This document shows positions 41,146 to 50,483 of a DNA stretch of 64,000 nucleotides, piece by piece; the stretch's first letter is position 1; each line of letters opens with the position of its first letter. The notes beneath the pieces are model-generated. The model worked only from the letters and a program-made list of their open reading frames with translations, had not been told where the DNA came from and searched no databases. The DNA lies in the NCBI RefSeq assembly GCF_013114835.1, contig NZ_JAAVLW010000009.1:62001-126000 (forward strand), written 5' to 3'. The position numbers and the translations under genes are program-made. This stretch comes from Bradyrhizobium archetypum (GTDB taxonomy: Bacteria > Pseudomonadota > Alphaproteobacteria > Rhizobiales > Xanthobacteraceae).

Positions 41146-42249
41146 ATGTATGTTGCCGTCAAGGGTGGGGAACGCGCCATCGAGAACGCGCATCGCCTGC
41201 TTGCGCATGAGCGGCGCGGCGATCGCGATGTGGCGGAGATTTCGCTGGCGCAGATCTCCGGACAGCTCAGTCTCGGTGTTGATCGCGTGATGACCGAAGG
41301 CTCGCTCTATGATCGCGAGCTGGCGGCGCTTGCCATCAAGCAGGCGCGCGGCGACCTGATCGAGGCAATCTTTCTGGTGCGCGCCTTTCGCGCCACGCTG
41401 CCGCGCTTCGGGGCGACCGAGCCGGTCGATACCGGCACCATGCAGGTGCGCCGCCGTATCTCGTCAACGTTCAAGGATATTCCGGGCGGGCAAGTGCTCG
41501 GTCCGACCTTTGATTACACCCACCGTTTGCTCGATCCGCAGCTCGCGGAGGGCAGCGCGCCCGAAGCGCCGGTTGCCGCCGAGCCGCTGGCGGCAATGCC
41601 GCGCGTAACAGACATACTGGGCCGCGACGGGCTGATCGAAGCCTCGCCCCAAACTGACGACGGCGCGCCGGTCGGCGATCTCACGCGCGAGCCGCTGAGC
41701 TTTCCGGCCGACCGTGACCTGCGCTTGCAGAATCTCGCCCGCGCTGACGAAGGTTTTCTGCTCGCCCTCGGCTATTCGACCCAGCGCGGCTATGGCCGCA
41801 GCCATCCGTTCGCCGGCGAGATCCGGTTCGGCGAGGTCGAGGTCGAATTCTTTGCCGAGGACGCCGGCTTTACCGTACCGCTCGGTGCGATCGCGATGAC
41901 CGAATGCCAGATGGTCAACCAGTTCAAGGGCTCGGCGACGGAAGCGCCGTGTTTCACCCGGGGCTATGGCCTCGCCTTCGGGCAGAGCGAGCGAAAGACC
42001 ATGTCGATGGCGCTGGTCGATCGCTCCTTGCGCGCGCGCGAGCTCTCCGAAGAGATCAAGGCGCCCGCGCAGGACGAGGAATTCGTCATGTCGCATTCCG
42101 ACAATGTGCAGGCGACCGGCTTTGTCGAGCATCTCAAGCTGCCGCATTATGTCGACTTCCAGTCCGAGCTTGGCCTGCTGCGCAAGCTGCGTGCGGAGTT
42201 CTTCGAGGCCGCAGCCAGCGCCGAGCCGTTGCAGGAGGCCGCCGAGTGA
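41146..42249 (+). CDS. phnI: C-P lyase subunit PhnI
   Basis: 367 residues starting MYVAVKGGERAIENAHRLL, as in PhnI of other bacteria. It catalyses, with PhnGHL, the transfer of phosphonate to ribose of ATP. Conserved segments include RRISSTFKDIPGGQVLGPTF and LALGYSTQRGYGRSHPF. The stop overlaps the phnJ start (GTGA). Confidence 0.94.
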   Translation: MYVAVKGGERAIENAHRLLAHERRGDRDVAEISLAQISGQLSLGVDRVMTEGSLYDRELAALAIKQARGDLIEAIFLVRAFRATLPRFGATEPVDTGTMQVRRRISSTFKDIPGGQVLGPTFDYTHRLLDPQLAEGSAPEAPVAAEPLAAMPRVTDILGRDGLIEASPQTDDGAPVGDLTREPLSFPADRDLRLQNLARADEGFLLALGYSTQRGYGRSHPFAGEIRFGEVEVEFFAEDAGFTVPLGAIAMTECQMVNQFKGSATEAPCFTRGYGLAFGQSERKTMSMALVDRSLRARELSEEIKAPAQDEEFVMSHSDNVQATGFVEHLKLPHYVDFQSELGLLRKLRAEFFEAAASAEPLQEAAE

Positions 42250-43130
42250 ACGCGTCAGCCTATAATTTCGCCTATCTGGACGAGCAGACCAAGCGCATGA
42301 TCCGCCGCGCCATCCTGAAGGCGATCGCCATCCCCGGCTATCAGGTGCCGTTCGCCAGCCGGGAGATGCCGATGCCCTATGGCTGGGGCACCGGCGGCGT
42401 GCAGGTGACGGCGGCGATCCTCGGTCCCGACGACGTGCTGAAGGTGATCGACCAGGGTTCGGACGACACCACCAATGCGATCTCGATCCGCAAGTTCTTC
42501 GCGAAGACCGCAGGCGTTGCGACCACGACATCGACCGAAGACGCGACCGTGATCCAGACCCGTCACCGCATTCCAGAGGCGCCGCTGCATGCTGGCCAGG
42601 TGTTGGTCTATCAGGTGCCAATTCCGGAGCCGCTGCGGTTCCTGGAGCCGCGCGAGACCGAGACGCGGCGCATGCATGCGCTTGGCGAATACGGGCTGAT
42701 GCATGTCAAGCTCTATGAGGACATCGCGCGCTTTGGCCATATCGCGACCTCCTACGCCTATCCGGTGAAGGTCAACGCGCGCTACGTGATGGACCCGTCG
42801 CCCACGCCGAAGTTCGATAATCCCAAGATGGACGATTGTCCGGCGCTGCAATTGTTCGGCGCCGGTCGTGAAAAGCGCATCTATGCGATTCCGCCGCACA
42901 CCACGGTGGTGTCGCTCGATTTCGAGGATCACCCGTTCACGCGGTACCGTTTCGACGCGCCGTGCGCGCTGTGCGGGGCTGATGATACCTACCTTGACGA
43001 GATCGTCAGGGATGACCAGGGCAGCCGGATGTTCGTCTGTTCCGACACCGACTATTGCGAAGGCCGGCAGGCAGCCGGCCATCGCGGGACCGAAAGTGCG
43101 GCGCCTCACAAGGAGAGGGCGCATGGCTGA
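42246..43130 (+). CDS. phnJ: Radical SAM C-P lyase PhnJ
   Basis: 294 residues from GTG 42246. It carries the PhnJ-specific cluster C240-x2-C243-x21-C265-x5-C271. Gly31 in IPGYQVPF corresponds to the glycyl-radical Gly32 of E. coli, and C271 to the thiyl-radical Cys272. All catalytic residues are kept, so the enzyme should cleave the C-P bond. It overlaps phnK by eight bases. Confidence 0.95.
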   Translation: MNASAYNFAYLDEQTKRMIRRAILKAIAIPGYQVPFASREMPMPYGWGTGGVQVTAAILGPDDVLKVIDQGSDDTTNAISIRKFFAKTAGVATTTSTEDATVIQTRHRIPEAPLHAGQVLVYQVPIPEPLRFLEPRETETRRMHALGEYGLMHVKLYEDIARFGHIATSYAYPVKVNARYVMDPSPTPKFDNPKMDDCPALQLFGAGREKRIYAIPPHTTVVSLDFEDHPFTRYRFDAPCALCGADDTYLDEIVRDDQGSRMFVCSDTDYCEGRQAAGHRGTESAAPHKERAHG

Positions 43131-43917
43131 ACCTTTGACCGGGAACGACGAACCGCTGCTGGTCGCCGAGGGGCTCGCCAAGAACTACGGCCGCTTGATC
43201 GCCTGCCGCGACATTTCCTTTGCGCTCTATCCCGGCGAGGTGCTGGCAGTTGTCGGCGAGTCCGGCTCGGGTAAGTCGACGCTGCTGCAGCTCCTGTCGG
43301 CGCAGCTCGCGCCGAGCGCCGGCCGCGTGTCCTATCGCATGCGCGACGGCGTGCTGCGCGATCTGGCGTCGCTGGGTGAGGCCGAGCGACGTTTCCTGTT
43401 CCGCACCGACTGGGGCTTTGTGCATCAGGACCCGGCGCAGGGCCTGCGCATGGCGGTCTCCGCCGGCGCCAATGTCGGCGAGCGATTGATGGCGGTCGGC
43501 TGGAATCATTATGGGCGTATCCGAAAGGCCGCCTCGAGCTGGCTCGAGCGCGTTGAGATCGAGGTTTCCCGGATCGACGACGTGCCGCGCACCTATTCGG
43601 GCGGCATGCGTCAGCGTCTGCAGATCGCGCGCAACCTCGTTACCGAGCCGCGGCTGGTCTTCATGGACGAGCCGACTGGCGGGCTCGACGTATCGGTGCA
43701 GGCGCGCCTGCTCGATCTCATGCGTAACCTCGTCAGCGAGCTGGGGCTCGCCGCCATCATCATCACGCACGATCTCGCAGTGGCGCGCCTGCTGTCGCAT
43801 CGCGTGATGGTGATGAAGGGCGGGCAGGTGATCGAAACCGGGTTGACCGACCAGGTGCTCGACGACCCACGCGAACCCTACACCCAACTGCTCGTTTCCT
43901 CGATCCTGCCGCCATGA
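43123..43917 (+). CDS. phnK: C-P lyase ABC-type protein PhnK
   Basis: 264 residues from ATG 43123 with AGGAGAG upstream. Walker A GESGSGKST, signature YSGGMRQRLQIARNL and Walker B VFMDEPTGGLD are present. PhnK binds the PhnGHIJ core and is not a membrane transporter ATPase. It overlaps phnL (ATGA). Confidence 0.93.
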   Translation: MAEPLTGNDEPLLVAEGLAKNYGRLIACRDISFALYPGEVLAVVGESGSGKSTLLQLLSAQLAPSAGRVSYRMRDGVLRDLASLGEAERRFLFRTDWGFVHQDPAQGLRMAVSAGANVGERLMAVGWNHYGRIRKAASSWLERVEIEVSRIDDVPRTYSGGMRQRLQIARNLVTEPRLVFMDEPTGGLDVSVQARLLDLMRNLVSELGLAAIIITHDLAVARLLSHRVMVMKGGQVIETGLTDQVLDDPREPYTQLLVSSILPP

Positions 43918-44624
43918 GCCTGCCAATGACACCCATGATCGAAATCAGCCATGCGGAAAAGACGTTCACCATGCACCTGCAGGGTGGCATCGAACTGCCT
44001 GTGGTGCGCGGGGTGTCATTCCATGTCGATGCCGGCGAATGCGTCGTGCTCTCGGGCCCTTCCGGCGCCGGAAAGTCGTCGATCCTGAAAATGATCTACG
44101 GCAATTATCGCTGCGATGGCGGCCGCATCGGCATCCGCCATCAAGGTGCGGTGATCGATCTCGCCCGCGCCGAGCCACGCCAGGTGCTCGGCGTCCGACG
44201 CTCCACTATTGGCTATGTCAGCCAGTTCCTGCGCGCGGTGCCGCGGGTGCCGACCATCGACGTCGTCGCCGAGCCCCTGATCGCGAACGGCGTGGCGCGG
44301 GAGGAAGCGCGCGAGTGCGCCGGCCGCCTGCTGCGCCGTCTTAACATCCCCGAGCGACTTTGGCGGCTGCCTCCCTCGACCTTTTCCGGTGGCGAGCAGC
44401 AGCGCGTCAACATCGCCCACGGCTTCATCTCGGAATATCCGATCCTGCTGCTCGACGAGCCGACCGCCTCGCTCGATGCCGCCAACCGCAGTGTTGTCGT
44501 TGAGTTGATCGAGGAAAAGAAGCGCAAGGGCGTCGCGATGGTTGCGATCGTCCATGATGACGAAATCCGCCAGTTGATTGCCGATCGCATTATCGATGTG
44601 ACGGCCTTCGCCGCGGCGGCGTGA
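43914..44624 (+). CDS. phnL: C-P lyase ABC-type protein PhnL
   Basis: 236 residues. Walker A GPSGAGKSS, signature FSGGEQQRVNIAHGF and Walker B ILLLDEPTASLD. PhnL works with PhnI in forming the ribose triphosphate phosphonate. An in-frame ATG at 43929 could also start it, but the overlapping ATG is preferred in this tightly packed operon. Confidence 0.93.
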   Translation: MSLPMTPMIEISHAEKTFTMHLQGGIELPVVRGVSFHVDAGECVVLSGPSGAGKSSILKMIYGNYRCDGGRIGIRHQGAVIDLARAEPRQVLGVRRSTIGYVSQFLRAVPRVPTIDVVAEPLIANGVAREEARECAGRLLRRLNIPERLWRLPPSTFSGGEQQRVNIAHGFISEYPILLLDEPTASLDAANRSVVVELIEEKKRKGVAMVAIVHDDEIRQLIADRIIDVTAFAAAA

Positions 44625-44635
44625 GGAACACTCAG

Positions 44636-45790
44636 ATGACGTCGAAGTCCGAAACCGTTCTTGGCAATGCCCGCCTGGTCCTCGCCGACTGCGTGATCGA
44701 GCAGGGCTGGATTGCCTTTGCCGATGGCCGTATCGCCGAGTTCGGCGAGGGCAAGGCGCCCGCCGGCAGCGAGGATGCCCGCGGCGATCTCGTGATGCCG
44801 GGTCTGATCGAGCTGCACACCGATCATCTCGAAGCCCACTATGTGCCGCGTCCAAAGGTGTTTTGGGATGCGACCGCCGCCGTCGTCTCTTATGATGGCC
44901 AGCTTGCCACCTGCGGCATCACCACGGTGCTGGATTCCCTTCGAGTCTGGCGCGAGGACGGTGCGGAGGATGTCGACGGCCGCGCCGGCGTGCTTGCTGC
45001 CGCCATCACGTCGGCCCGCGAGGCCGATCTTCTGCGTGCCGATCATTTCCTGCATCTGCGCTGCGAGATCCCGATGCCTGACGTCGTCGCGGAGGCCAGG
45101 GAGCTGATCGATCGGCCCGACGTGCGGCTGATGTCGCTGATGGACCACACGCCCGGCCAGCGCCAGTTTCGGGACGAGGTCAAGTTGCGCGATTACTACC
45201 GTGGCAAGGGCGGCGGCATGACTGACGCCGAGCTCGATGTGTTGTTCGCGCGGCGCTTCGCCTACCAGAAGACCTATGCCGAAACCAATATGCGCGCGAT
45301 CGTCGCGCTGGCGCATGAATACAACATACCGCTCGCGAGCCATGACGACACGACGGAGGAGAACGTCGCCGACGCGGTACGCGATCGGGTCGCGGTGGCG
45401 GAGTTTCCGACCACCAAGGAAGCCGCGCGCGGCTTGCACGAGGCCGGTATAGATATCCTGATGGGCGCGCCGAACGTGGTGCGCGGCGGATCGCATTCCG
45501 GCAACATCGCCGCGATCGATCTTGCCCGCGAGGGTCTCCTGGACATCCTGTCGTCGGACTACATTCCCTCGAGCCTGCTGATGGCCGCGCTGCGATTGCC
45601 GCGGGACGTGCCGGCGATCGATCTGGCTGCCGCCGTTCGCACCGTCACCAAAACGCCGGCCGATGCGGTGGGTCTTTCGGACCGCGGCGAGATCGCGGTG
45701 GGCCGGCGCGCCGACCTGATCCGCGTGCATGTTGCACACGATATCCCGGTCGTGCGAAGCGTGTGGCGGGAAGGGCGGCGCGTGGCATGA
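44636..45790 (+). CDS. phnM: Ribose 1-methylphosphonate 5-triphosphate diphosphatase PhnM
   Basis: 384 residues from ATG 44636, nine bases after GAGGAA. An in-frame GTG at 44621 overlapping the phnL stop is the alternative. PhnM metal-site motifs are standard: ELHTDHLEAH, HLRCE, SHDDTTEEN and GAPNVVRGGSHSGN. This is the canonical copy in the C-P lyase operon. A divergent paralogue is at 33532. It overlaps phnN (ATGA). Confidence 0.94.
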   Translation: MTSKSETVLGNARLVLADCVIEQGWIAFADGRIAEFGEGKAPAGSEDARGDLVMPGLIELHTDHLEAHYVPRPKVFWDATAAVVSYDGQLATCGITTVLDSLRVWREDGAEDVDGRAGVLAAAITSAREADLLRADHFLHLRCEIPMPDVVAEARELIDRPDVRLMSLMDHTPGQRQFRDEVKLRDYYRGKGGGMTDAELDVLFARRFAYQKTYAETNMRAIVALAHEYNIPLASHDDTTEENVADAVRDRVAVAEFPTTKEAARGLHEAGIDILMGAPNVVRGGSHSGNIAAIDLAREGLLDILSSDYIPSSLLMAALRLPRDVPAIDLAAAVRTVTKTPADAVGLSDRGEIAVGRRADLIRVHVAHDIPVVRSVWREGRRVA

Positions 45791-46377
45791 GCGAAGCGCT
45801 TACGATACCGCAAACGGATGCGGGCGCGATCGGTCCAGGCAAGCTGGTGCTAGTGGTGGGGCCGAGCGGCGCCGGCAAGGACACATTGCTGGGTCTGGCG
45901 CAGGCCGCCTGTGCCGAAGATCGTAACGTCGTATTCTCCCGGCGCGTGGTGACGCGGGAGGCCTCGAGCGCGGAAGACAATGAACAGATCAGCATTGAAG
46001 GTTTTCGCGAAGCGCAGGCGCGCGGCGCCTTTGCGGTTCATTGGGAGGCGCATGGTCATGCCTACGCCCTGCCGCGCAGCATCGAGGACGACATCGGCGC
46101 CGGCCGTACGGTCGTCGCCAATGTTTCGCGTACGGTGATAGCCGCGCTACGCCATGCCTATGCCAATGTCTTGGTTGTCTCGATCACGGCGCCGGCGGAG
46201 GTGCTTGCCGAGCGTCTTGCGATGCGCAGGCGCGGCAGCGACGGCAATATCGCAGACCGGCTCGCGCGCACGGTCGCGGATGCCGAGCCGGACGTCACCA
46301 TTGTCAATGTCAGCAGCGCGGAATATCACGCGCGTCAGTTGCTTCGCATCATCGGCGGGGACAAGTGGGACCGCTAA
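45787..46377 (+). CDS. phnN: Ribose 1,5-bisphosphate phosphokinase PhnN
   Basis: 196 residues with a guanylate-kinase-like fold. Walker A VGPSGAGKDTL near residue 20, RRVVTR and the lid region RRGSDGNIADRLAR are typical. It converts ribose 1,5-bisphosphate to PRPP, closing the pathway into nucleotide metabolism. Last canonical phn gene of the operon. Confidence 0.93.
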   Translation: MSEALTIPQTDAGAIGPGKLVLVVGPSGAGKDTLLGLAQAACAEDRNVVFSRRVVTREASSAEDNEQISIEGFREAQARGAFAVHWEAHGHAYALPRSIEDDIGAGRTVVANVSRTVIAALRHAYANVLVVSITAPAEVLAERLAMRRRGSDGNIADRLARTVADAEPDVTIVNVSSAEYHARQLLRIIGGDKWDR

Positions 46378-46395
46378 AGGCGGGTATTTGGGGGG

Positions 46396-47010
46396 ATGAT
46401 GACCGTAATTTCGACGATCGAGCAGCTTGAAGCGATCTACGGCTTTCCGAACGATGCTTCGACGGTGAAAGTCGCCGACTGCGTCACGCCGGCCTATCGC
46501 ATGCTGATCGAAAGATCGCCGTTCGCAGCGCTCGCCACCAGCGGTCCGGAGGGGTTGGACTGCTCGCCGCGCGGCGATCTCGCGGGCTTCGTCCGTATCC
46601 ACGACGACAAGACGCTGATGCTGCCGGACCGCCGCGGCAACAACCGCGTCGATTCCTTGCGCAACATCGTGCGCGATCCCCGTGTGGCGCTGCTGTTTCT
46701 GATCCCCGGCTCCGGCACGACGCTGCGCGTCAATGGCCGCGCCCATCTCTCCGCCGATCCTGGGCTGCTTGCGTCTTTCGCGATGGAAGGCAAGATGCCG
46801 CGCTCGGTGATCGTGATGACGATAGAAGAGCTGTACTTTCAGTGCGCCCGCGCCATCGTGCGTTCCGATCTCTGGAATCCGGAGAAGCGCGTCGATCCGA
46901 AGACGCTGCCGACGCCGGGCGAAATCCTCGCCGGCATGAGCGACAACAAGGTCGGCGGCGAGAAATACGACAGGGAATGGCCGGAGCGTGCCGCGCAGAC
47001 GCTCTGGTAA
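46396..47010 (+). CDS. Pyridoxamine 5'-phosphate oxidase-like FMN-binding split-barrel protein
   Basis: 204 residues of the PPOX-like split-barrel family (MSMEG_1061/DR2398 group). Typical are the flavin-site stretch ATSGPEGLDCSPRGD, LMLPDRRGNNRVDSL and the C-terminal ARAIVRSDLWNPE. A run of six G's six bases upstream of the ATG pair acts as ribosome site. It begins 18 bases after phnN and may be carried on the phn transcript. A link to phosphonates is not established. Confidence 0.85.
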   Translation: MMTVISTIEQLEAIYGFPNDASTVKVADCVTPAYRMLIERSPFAALATSGPEGLDCSPRGDLAGFVRIHDDKTLMLPDRRGNNRVDSLRNIVRDPRVALLFLIPGSGTTLRVNGRAHLSADPGLLASFAMEGKMPRSVIVMTIEELYFQCARAIVRSDLWNPEKRVDPKTLPTPGEILAGMSDNKVGGEKYDREWPERAAQTLW

Positions 47011-47033
47011 TCATGCGAACGGGCCGCGTAAAC

Positions 47034-47445
47034 TCAAATAGAGAGGTCGCAGCCCTCGCGTAATTCCCGATGTATCTGATCCGCAGCCAGCCCGTCGAGC
47101 GCCTCTCGCATCGTCTGCACCAGATCCAAGGCCACCGGCGGGGAACTGCGCTGCGCAGGAAAAACGGCGGCAAATTCGAAATCGATCCGCGGCACGAACC
47201 GGCGCACAAGCCCTGACGAGACCAACCCGCACATAATTTCCGATAGCGTGGTTTCGACTCGCAGCACACGGCGAACGTCGTCGCGGTGAAAGCCTGGTCG
47301 ATCAGATGTCGGCCGGTGGATCCAGCCGACAGTGATATAAACGTCTCGCCCTCGAAATCGTGCGGCTCCAAAACTTCCCTTTGCCGCAAGGCGATGTCCG
47401 GCGCGCCGTCGCCGGCAGCCGCAGGCGGGACGATATAGGTCAGTT
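47034..47445 (-). pseudogene. Decayed LysR-type regulator, effector-domain fragment
   Basis: Only part of a LysR substrate-binding domain remains. From about 47445 downward one frame reads YIVPP, then LEPHDFEGETFISLSAGST and HLIDQAF. Near 47276-47286 the match moves to another frame: DDVRRVLRVETTLSEIMCGL to the stop at 47034. The helix-turn-helix half is absent, and the region upstream contains stops. The fragment is therefore non-functional in at least two ways. It faces away from the adjacent DUF4403 gene. Confidence 0.72.
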
Positions 47446-47824
47446 TCGTTGATCTTTCTGTGGCTTCAGTCGATTTCGGCCGCGTTCATAGCGTTTTTGT
47501 CCAGGCTATTTCTGGTGCCAAACTGGCGCGGTAAGGCCGAGCGTCTGCAACGCTGGTGTCATTTGTCTGTTAGGAGACATTAGGCGTTCACCGTGAAGTT
47601 GCTTTGAAGTTTTCAAGCTCGAGGGCCGGGTCCGCCCAACACTTGTCGAAAACTGATGCAGAATCGAGGTAGCTCGATCTCGGCAGTCACGGGAGCTGCC
47701 AGCTTGCCGATCCGGATCGCGAAACAGCTTCCGCGTCCATGCATCCCGTATCGTGCCGTTGTTGCTTGGGCGTGCACTGAATGCCGACCGTGGTTCTGGT
47801 TTTTCTTGAAACTGGAGCACTAGA
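47446..47824. other. Intergenic region with no recognisable gene
   Basis: Between the LysR remnant and the DUF4403 gene the base composition is slightly lower in GC. I see no intact gene, tRNA or insertion sequence ends. It probably holds the DUF4403 promoter plus the eroded N-terminal end of the LysR gene, of which I can recognise nothing. Confidence 0.35.
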
Positions 47825-49270
47825 ATGATTCCTCCATTACGCACATGCCGGCCGGAATACGATTCGATCGCGAGCACATCACGCGCAGGCCTAGCCCGTC
47901 TGGCCGCGCTCGCTCTGGCGCTCCCGTCGATCGCGTTTGGCGCCGAAAAGCCGGCGCTGAGCCCGGACACAGCAACGCCGCTCGCAACGACTTCGCGCAT
48001 CTCTGCGACGGTCGAGTTCGGGTTGCCGGCCCTGGCCGCGGCGATCGAGCGGGATATTCCAAAGCGGCTTGCCACCATCGACGAGCGCGTCAACTGCGTG
48101 CATCGTCGTGTTTTCATCTTCCGCATAAACGCCAATTGCGACGTTTGGGGTTTCGTCGACCGGACGAGCCCGGTCTCGCTGTATGGCCGGGGCGACCGCG
48201 TCTTCGGAGCGGTCTCTATATATGGCGCCGCCGAGGGCCAGGGAGCCAATCGTTTCACGGCGCGCATTCGCGGCGACACCGAGGCGCGCGCGACGATCGA
48301 GGTTGAAGCACGCCCCGAACTGCGGAGGGACGGATCGCTACAACTGAACATCAGCGACTCGTTCCACTGGAGCGAACATCCCTATCTTCACGTGCTTGGC
48401 CGCGAGTTTGACCTGGCGCCCTATGTCGAGCCCAATATCCGGACGCAACTGGGCCGCATTCGCTCGCGGGCGCTGGCGGCGGCGCGCGCACTCGACCTGC
48501 ACGGCAAGGCCGAGACAGCGTGGCGTCACGCGTTTGAACCCGTCAAACTCGCGGAGGATCCGCCGGTCTGGCTGCAGCTGACCCCGCAGAGCGCGGCCTT
48601 CGCGGGGGTCCGCGCCAATGCCAAGCTGTTGTGGGGATCGCTTGAGCTTGTCGGCTCCGCGGAAACCGTGATCGGGCAGCAGCCGCCGGCTGTCGCGGTG
48701 ACGGCCCTGCCGCCGCTCGGCACCGCGGTGGCCGAGCCGGGCACTTTCGACGTCATTCTTCCCGTCCGCATCAACTACGACACGCTCAAGGACAAGGTAA
48801 GCCAGGCGATCGCAGCCGCGCCGGCCCAGGACACATCTGTGCGCGAGGTTCAGGTTTATCCATCATCGGGTAAACTCGTGATCGGCCTGCGCCTCGCAAA
48901 GAACCCGGACACCGATTCCAGCGCGGGCCAATGGACCTATCTCTCCGCCACGCCAACAGTCGATACGAACGCCAGGACCTTCAGTCTGGGCGAAATCGAC
49001 CTGACAACTTCATCAGACGACAGCCAGATTCGATCTGCCGTGCAACAGCTCGCGGCGCAATTGAAGAATGTCGCCAATCTCGATTACGGCATCTCCTACC
49101 AGAACCTGCTCATGGCAGCGAACGAACGCCTGACGCGCCCGCTGAAGGACGGCTTTCGCATGGAGGGCCGCCTCGACTCGGCAAGACTCGAAAAGGTGCA
49201 GTTGTTGAGCGAAGGAATCTTGATTGCCCTTCATGCCAGCGGCGGTCTGAAGATACTTTACGGGCTGTGA
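47825..49270 (+). CDS. DUF4403 family secreted protein
   Basis: 481 residues. After a basic N-terminus a hydrophobic signal segment (LARLAALALALPSIAFGAE, about 23-41) leads into a DUF4403 protein. The family consists of long beta-rich proteins of unknown function with lipid-binding-like repeats. Visible segments are ISATVEFGLPALAAAIERDI, FDVILPVRINYDTLKDK and DYGISYQNLLMAANERLTRP. It is followed four bases later by a secreted hydrolase gene, so both may act in the cell envelope. Confidence 0.8.
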   Translation: MIPPLRTCRPEYDSIASTSRAGLARLAALALALPSIAFGAEKPALSPDTATPLATTSRISATVEFGLPALAAAIERDIPKRLATIDERVNCVHRRVFIFRINANCDVWGFVDRTSPVSLYGRGDRVFGAVSIYGAAEGQGANRFTARIRGDTEARATIEVEARPELRRDGSLQLNISDSFHWSEHPYLHVLGREFDLAPYVEPNIRTQLGRIRSRALAAARALDLHGKAETAWRHAFEPVKLAEDPPVWLQLTPQSAAFAGVRANAKLLWGSLELVGSAETVIGQQPPAVAVTALPPLGTAVAEPGTFDVILPVRINYDTLKDKVSQAIAAAPAQDTSVREVQVYPSSGKLVIGLRLAKNPDTDSSAGQWTYLSATPTVDTNARTFSLGEIDLTTSSDDSQIRSAVQQLAAQLKNVANLDYGISYQNLLMAANERLTRPLKDGFRMEGRLDSARLEKVQLLSEGILIALHASGGLKILYGL

Positions 49271-49274
49271 GCAC

Positions 49275-50483
49275 GTGAGCTGGACCATGCGATACTTCAA
49301 TTCCGTCGGCCGCTGGCGACGCAAATGGATGCCAAATGCGCTCGTCGCCGCAGCGATCTTTGGCTTGGCGCAAATAGCGTCGGCCCAGACGGCATTTTAT
49401 GATGCGCCGGAATCATTGCTCGCCGGTGCACCGGGCACCCTGGTGCGGCAGGAGCCGATGGACGGTGCGCCGCTCGGCGCCTCTACCTATCGCGTGCTCT
49501 ATCGGTCGACCGGGCTGAATGGCCGGCCGATCTTTGTGTCAGGCGTCGTCATCGTCCCGCAAGGTGCGCCCCCGTCCGGCGGTCGTCCGATCGTTGCTTG
49601 GGCACATCCCACATCCGGCATCGTCCCGCGCTGCGCCCCGTCGCTCGCCATTTTTCTGTTTCAGCAGATCCAGGGCCTTCGCTCGATGGTCTCCCGTGGC
49701 TTCGTCGTGGCGGCGACCGATTATCCGGGGCTCGGCACGCCGGGCCCGCATCCTTATCTCGTGGGTGAGAGTGAAGGTCGCGCCGTGATCGATATCGTGC
49801 GCGCGGCACGTGCCCTTCCCCGCGCAGGCGAGGGCAAGGATTTTGCGGTGTGGGGACATTCGCAAGGTGGGCAAGCCGCGCTCTTCGCTGGGATGTTGGC
49901 AAACGCCTACGCCCCTGAGCTGAGGCTTCTCGGCGTCGCGGCGGCGGCGCCGGCGACGGATCTTGCGAAGCTGATGAGTGACGATATCAACTCGATCGGC
50001 GGCAAGAACATCACCGCGATGACGCTATGGTCGTGGCACCGCGTCTACGGAGCCGCCATCGATAGCGTCATCGACCCGCGCGCCATGCGCGCAATCGACA
50101 GGCTGGCGCAAGAATGCATCGAAGGGCCTTTCGATTTGATCGTCAGGCAGAGGACAGGGAGACCACTCGAGCAATATTTCCTGACCGTGCAAGATCCGAC
50201 CAAGACCGAACCGTGGCGCTCGCTTCTCGAACAGAACAGCACCGGCGTGCTCTCCCCTGAGATACCCATCTTTCTGGCGCAGGGGACCAACGATGAGATC
50301 ATCCAGCCCGCGGTTACCCAGGCCTATATGGACAAGCTGTGCAAGGCCGGCAGCAAGGTCAGGATGGTCAAGCTGCCCGGTATCGGCCACGCCCGCGCCG
50401 CCCAAGCGAGCACGATGGCGGCGGTGAACTGGATGACGGATCGTTTTGCGGGAAAAACACCTCCGGACGATTGCGTCAGATAG
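49275..50483 (+). CDS. Secreted alpha/beta hydrolase, lipase-like
   Basis: 402 residues from a GTG, or 398 from the ATG at 49287. A signal peptide is visible (NALVAAAIFGLAQIASAQT, about 22-40). The catalytic triad can be assigned: nucleophile Ser in GHSQGG, Asp in AQGTNDEI, and His in PGIGHARA. The layout matches secretory lipase/feruloyl esterase-like hydrolases (IVAWAHPTSGIVPRCAPS loop). Substrate unknown, probably an ester in the periplasm. Forms a two-gene unit with DUF4403. Confidence 0.82.
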   Translation: MSWTMRYFNSVGRWRRKWMPNALVAAAIFGLAQIASAQTAFYDAPESLLAGAPGTLVRQEPMDGAPLGASTYRVLYRSTGLNGRPIFVSGVVIVPQGAPPSGGRPIVAWAHPTSGIVPRCAPSLAIFLFQQIQGLRSMVSRGFVVAATDYPGLGTPGPHPYLVGESEGRAVIDIVRAARALPRAGEGKDFAVWGHSQGGQAALFAGMLANAYAPELRLLGVAAAAPATDLAKLMSDDINSIGGKNITAMTLWSWHRVYGAAIDSVIDPRAMRAIDRLAQECIEGPFDLIVRQRTGRPLEQYFLTVQDPTKTEPWRSLLEQNSTGVLSPEIPIFLAQGTNDEIIQPAVTQAYMDKLCKAGSKVRMVKLPGIGHARAAQASTMAAVNWMTDRFAGKTPPDDCVR

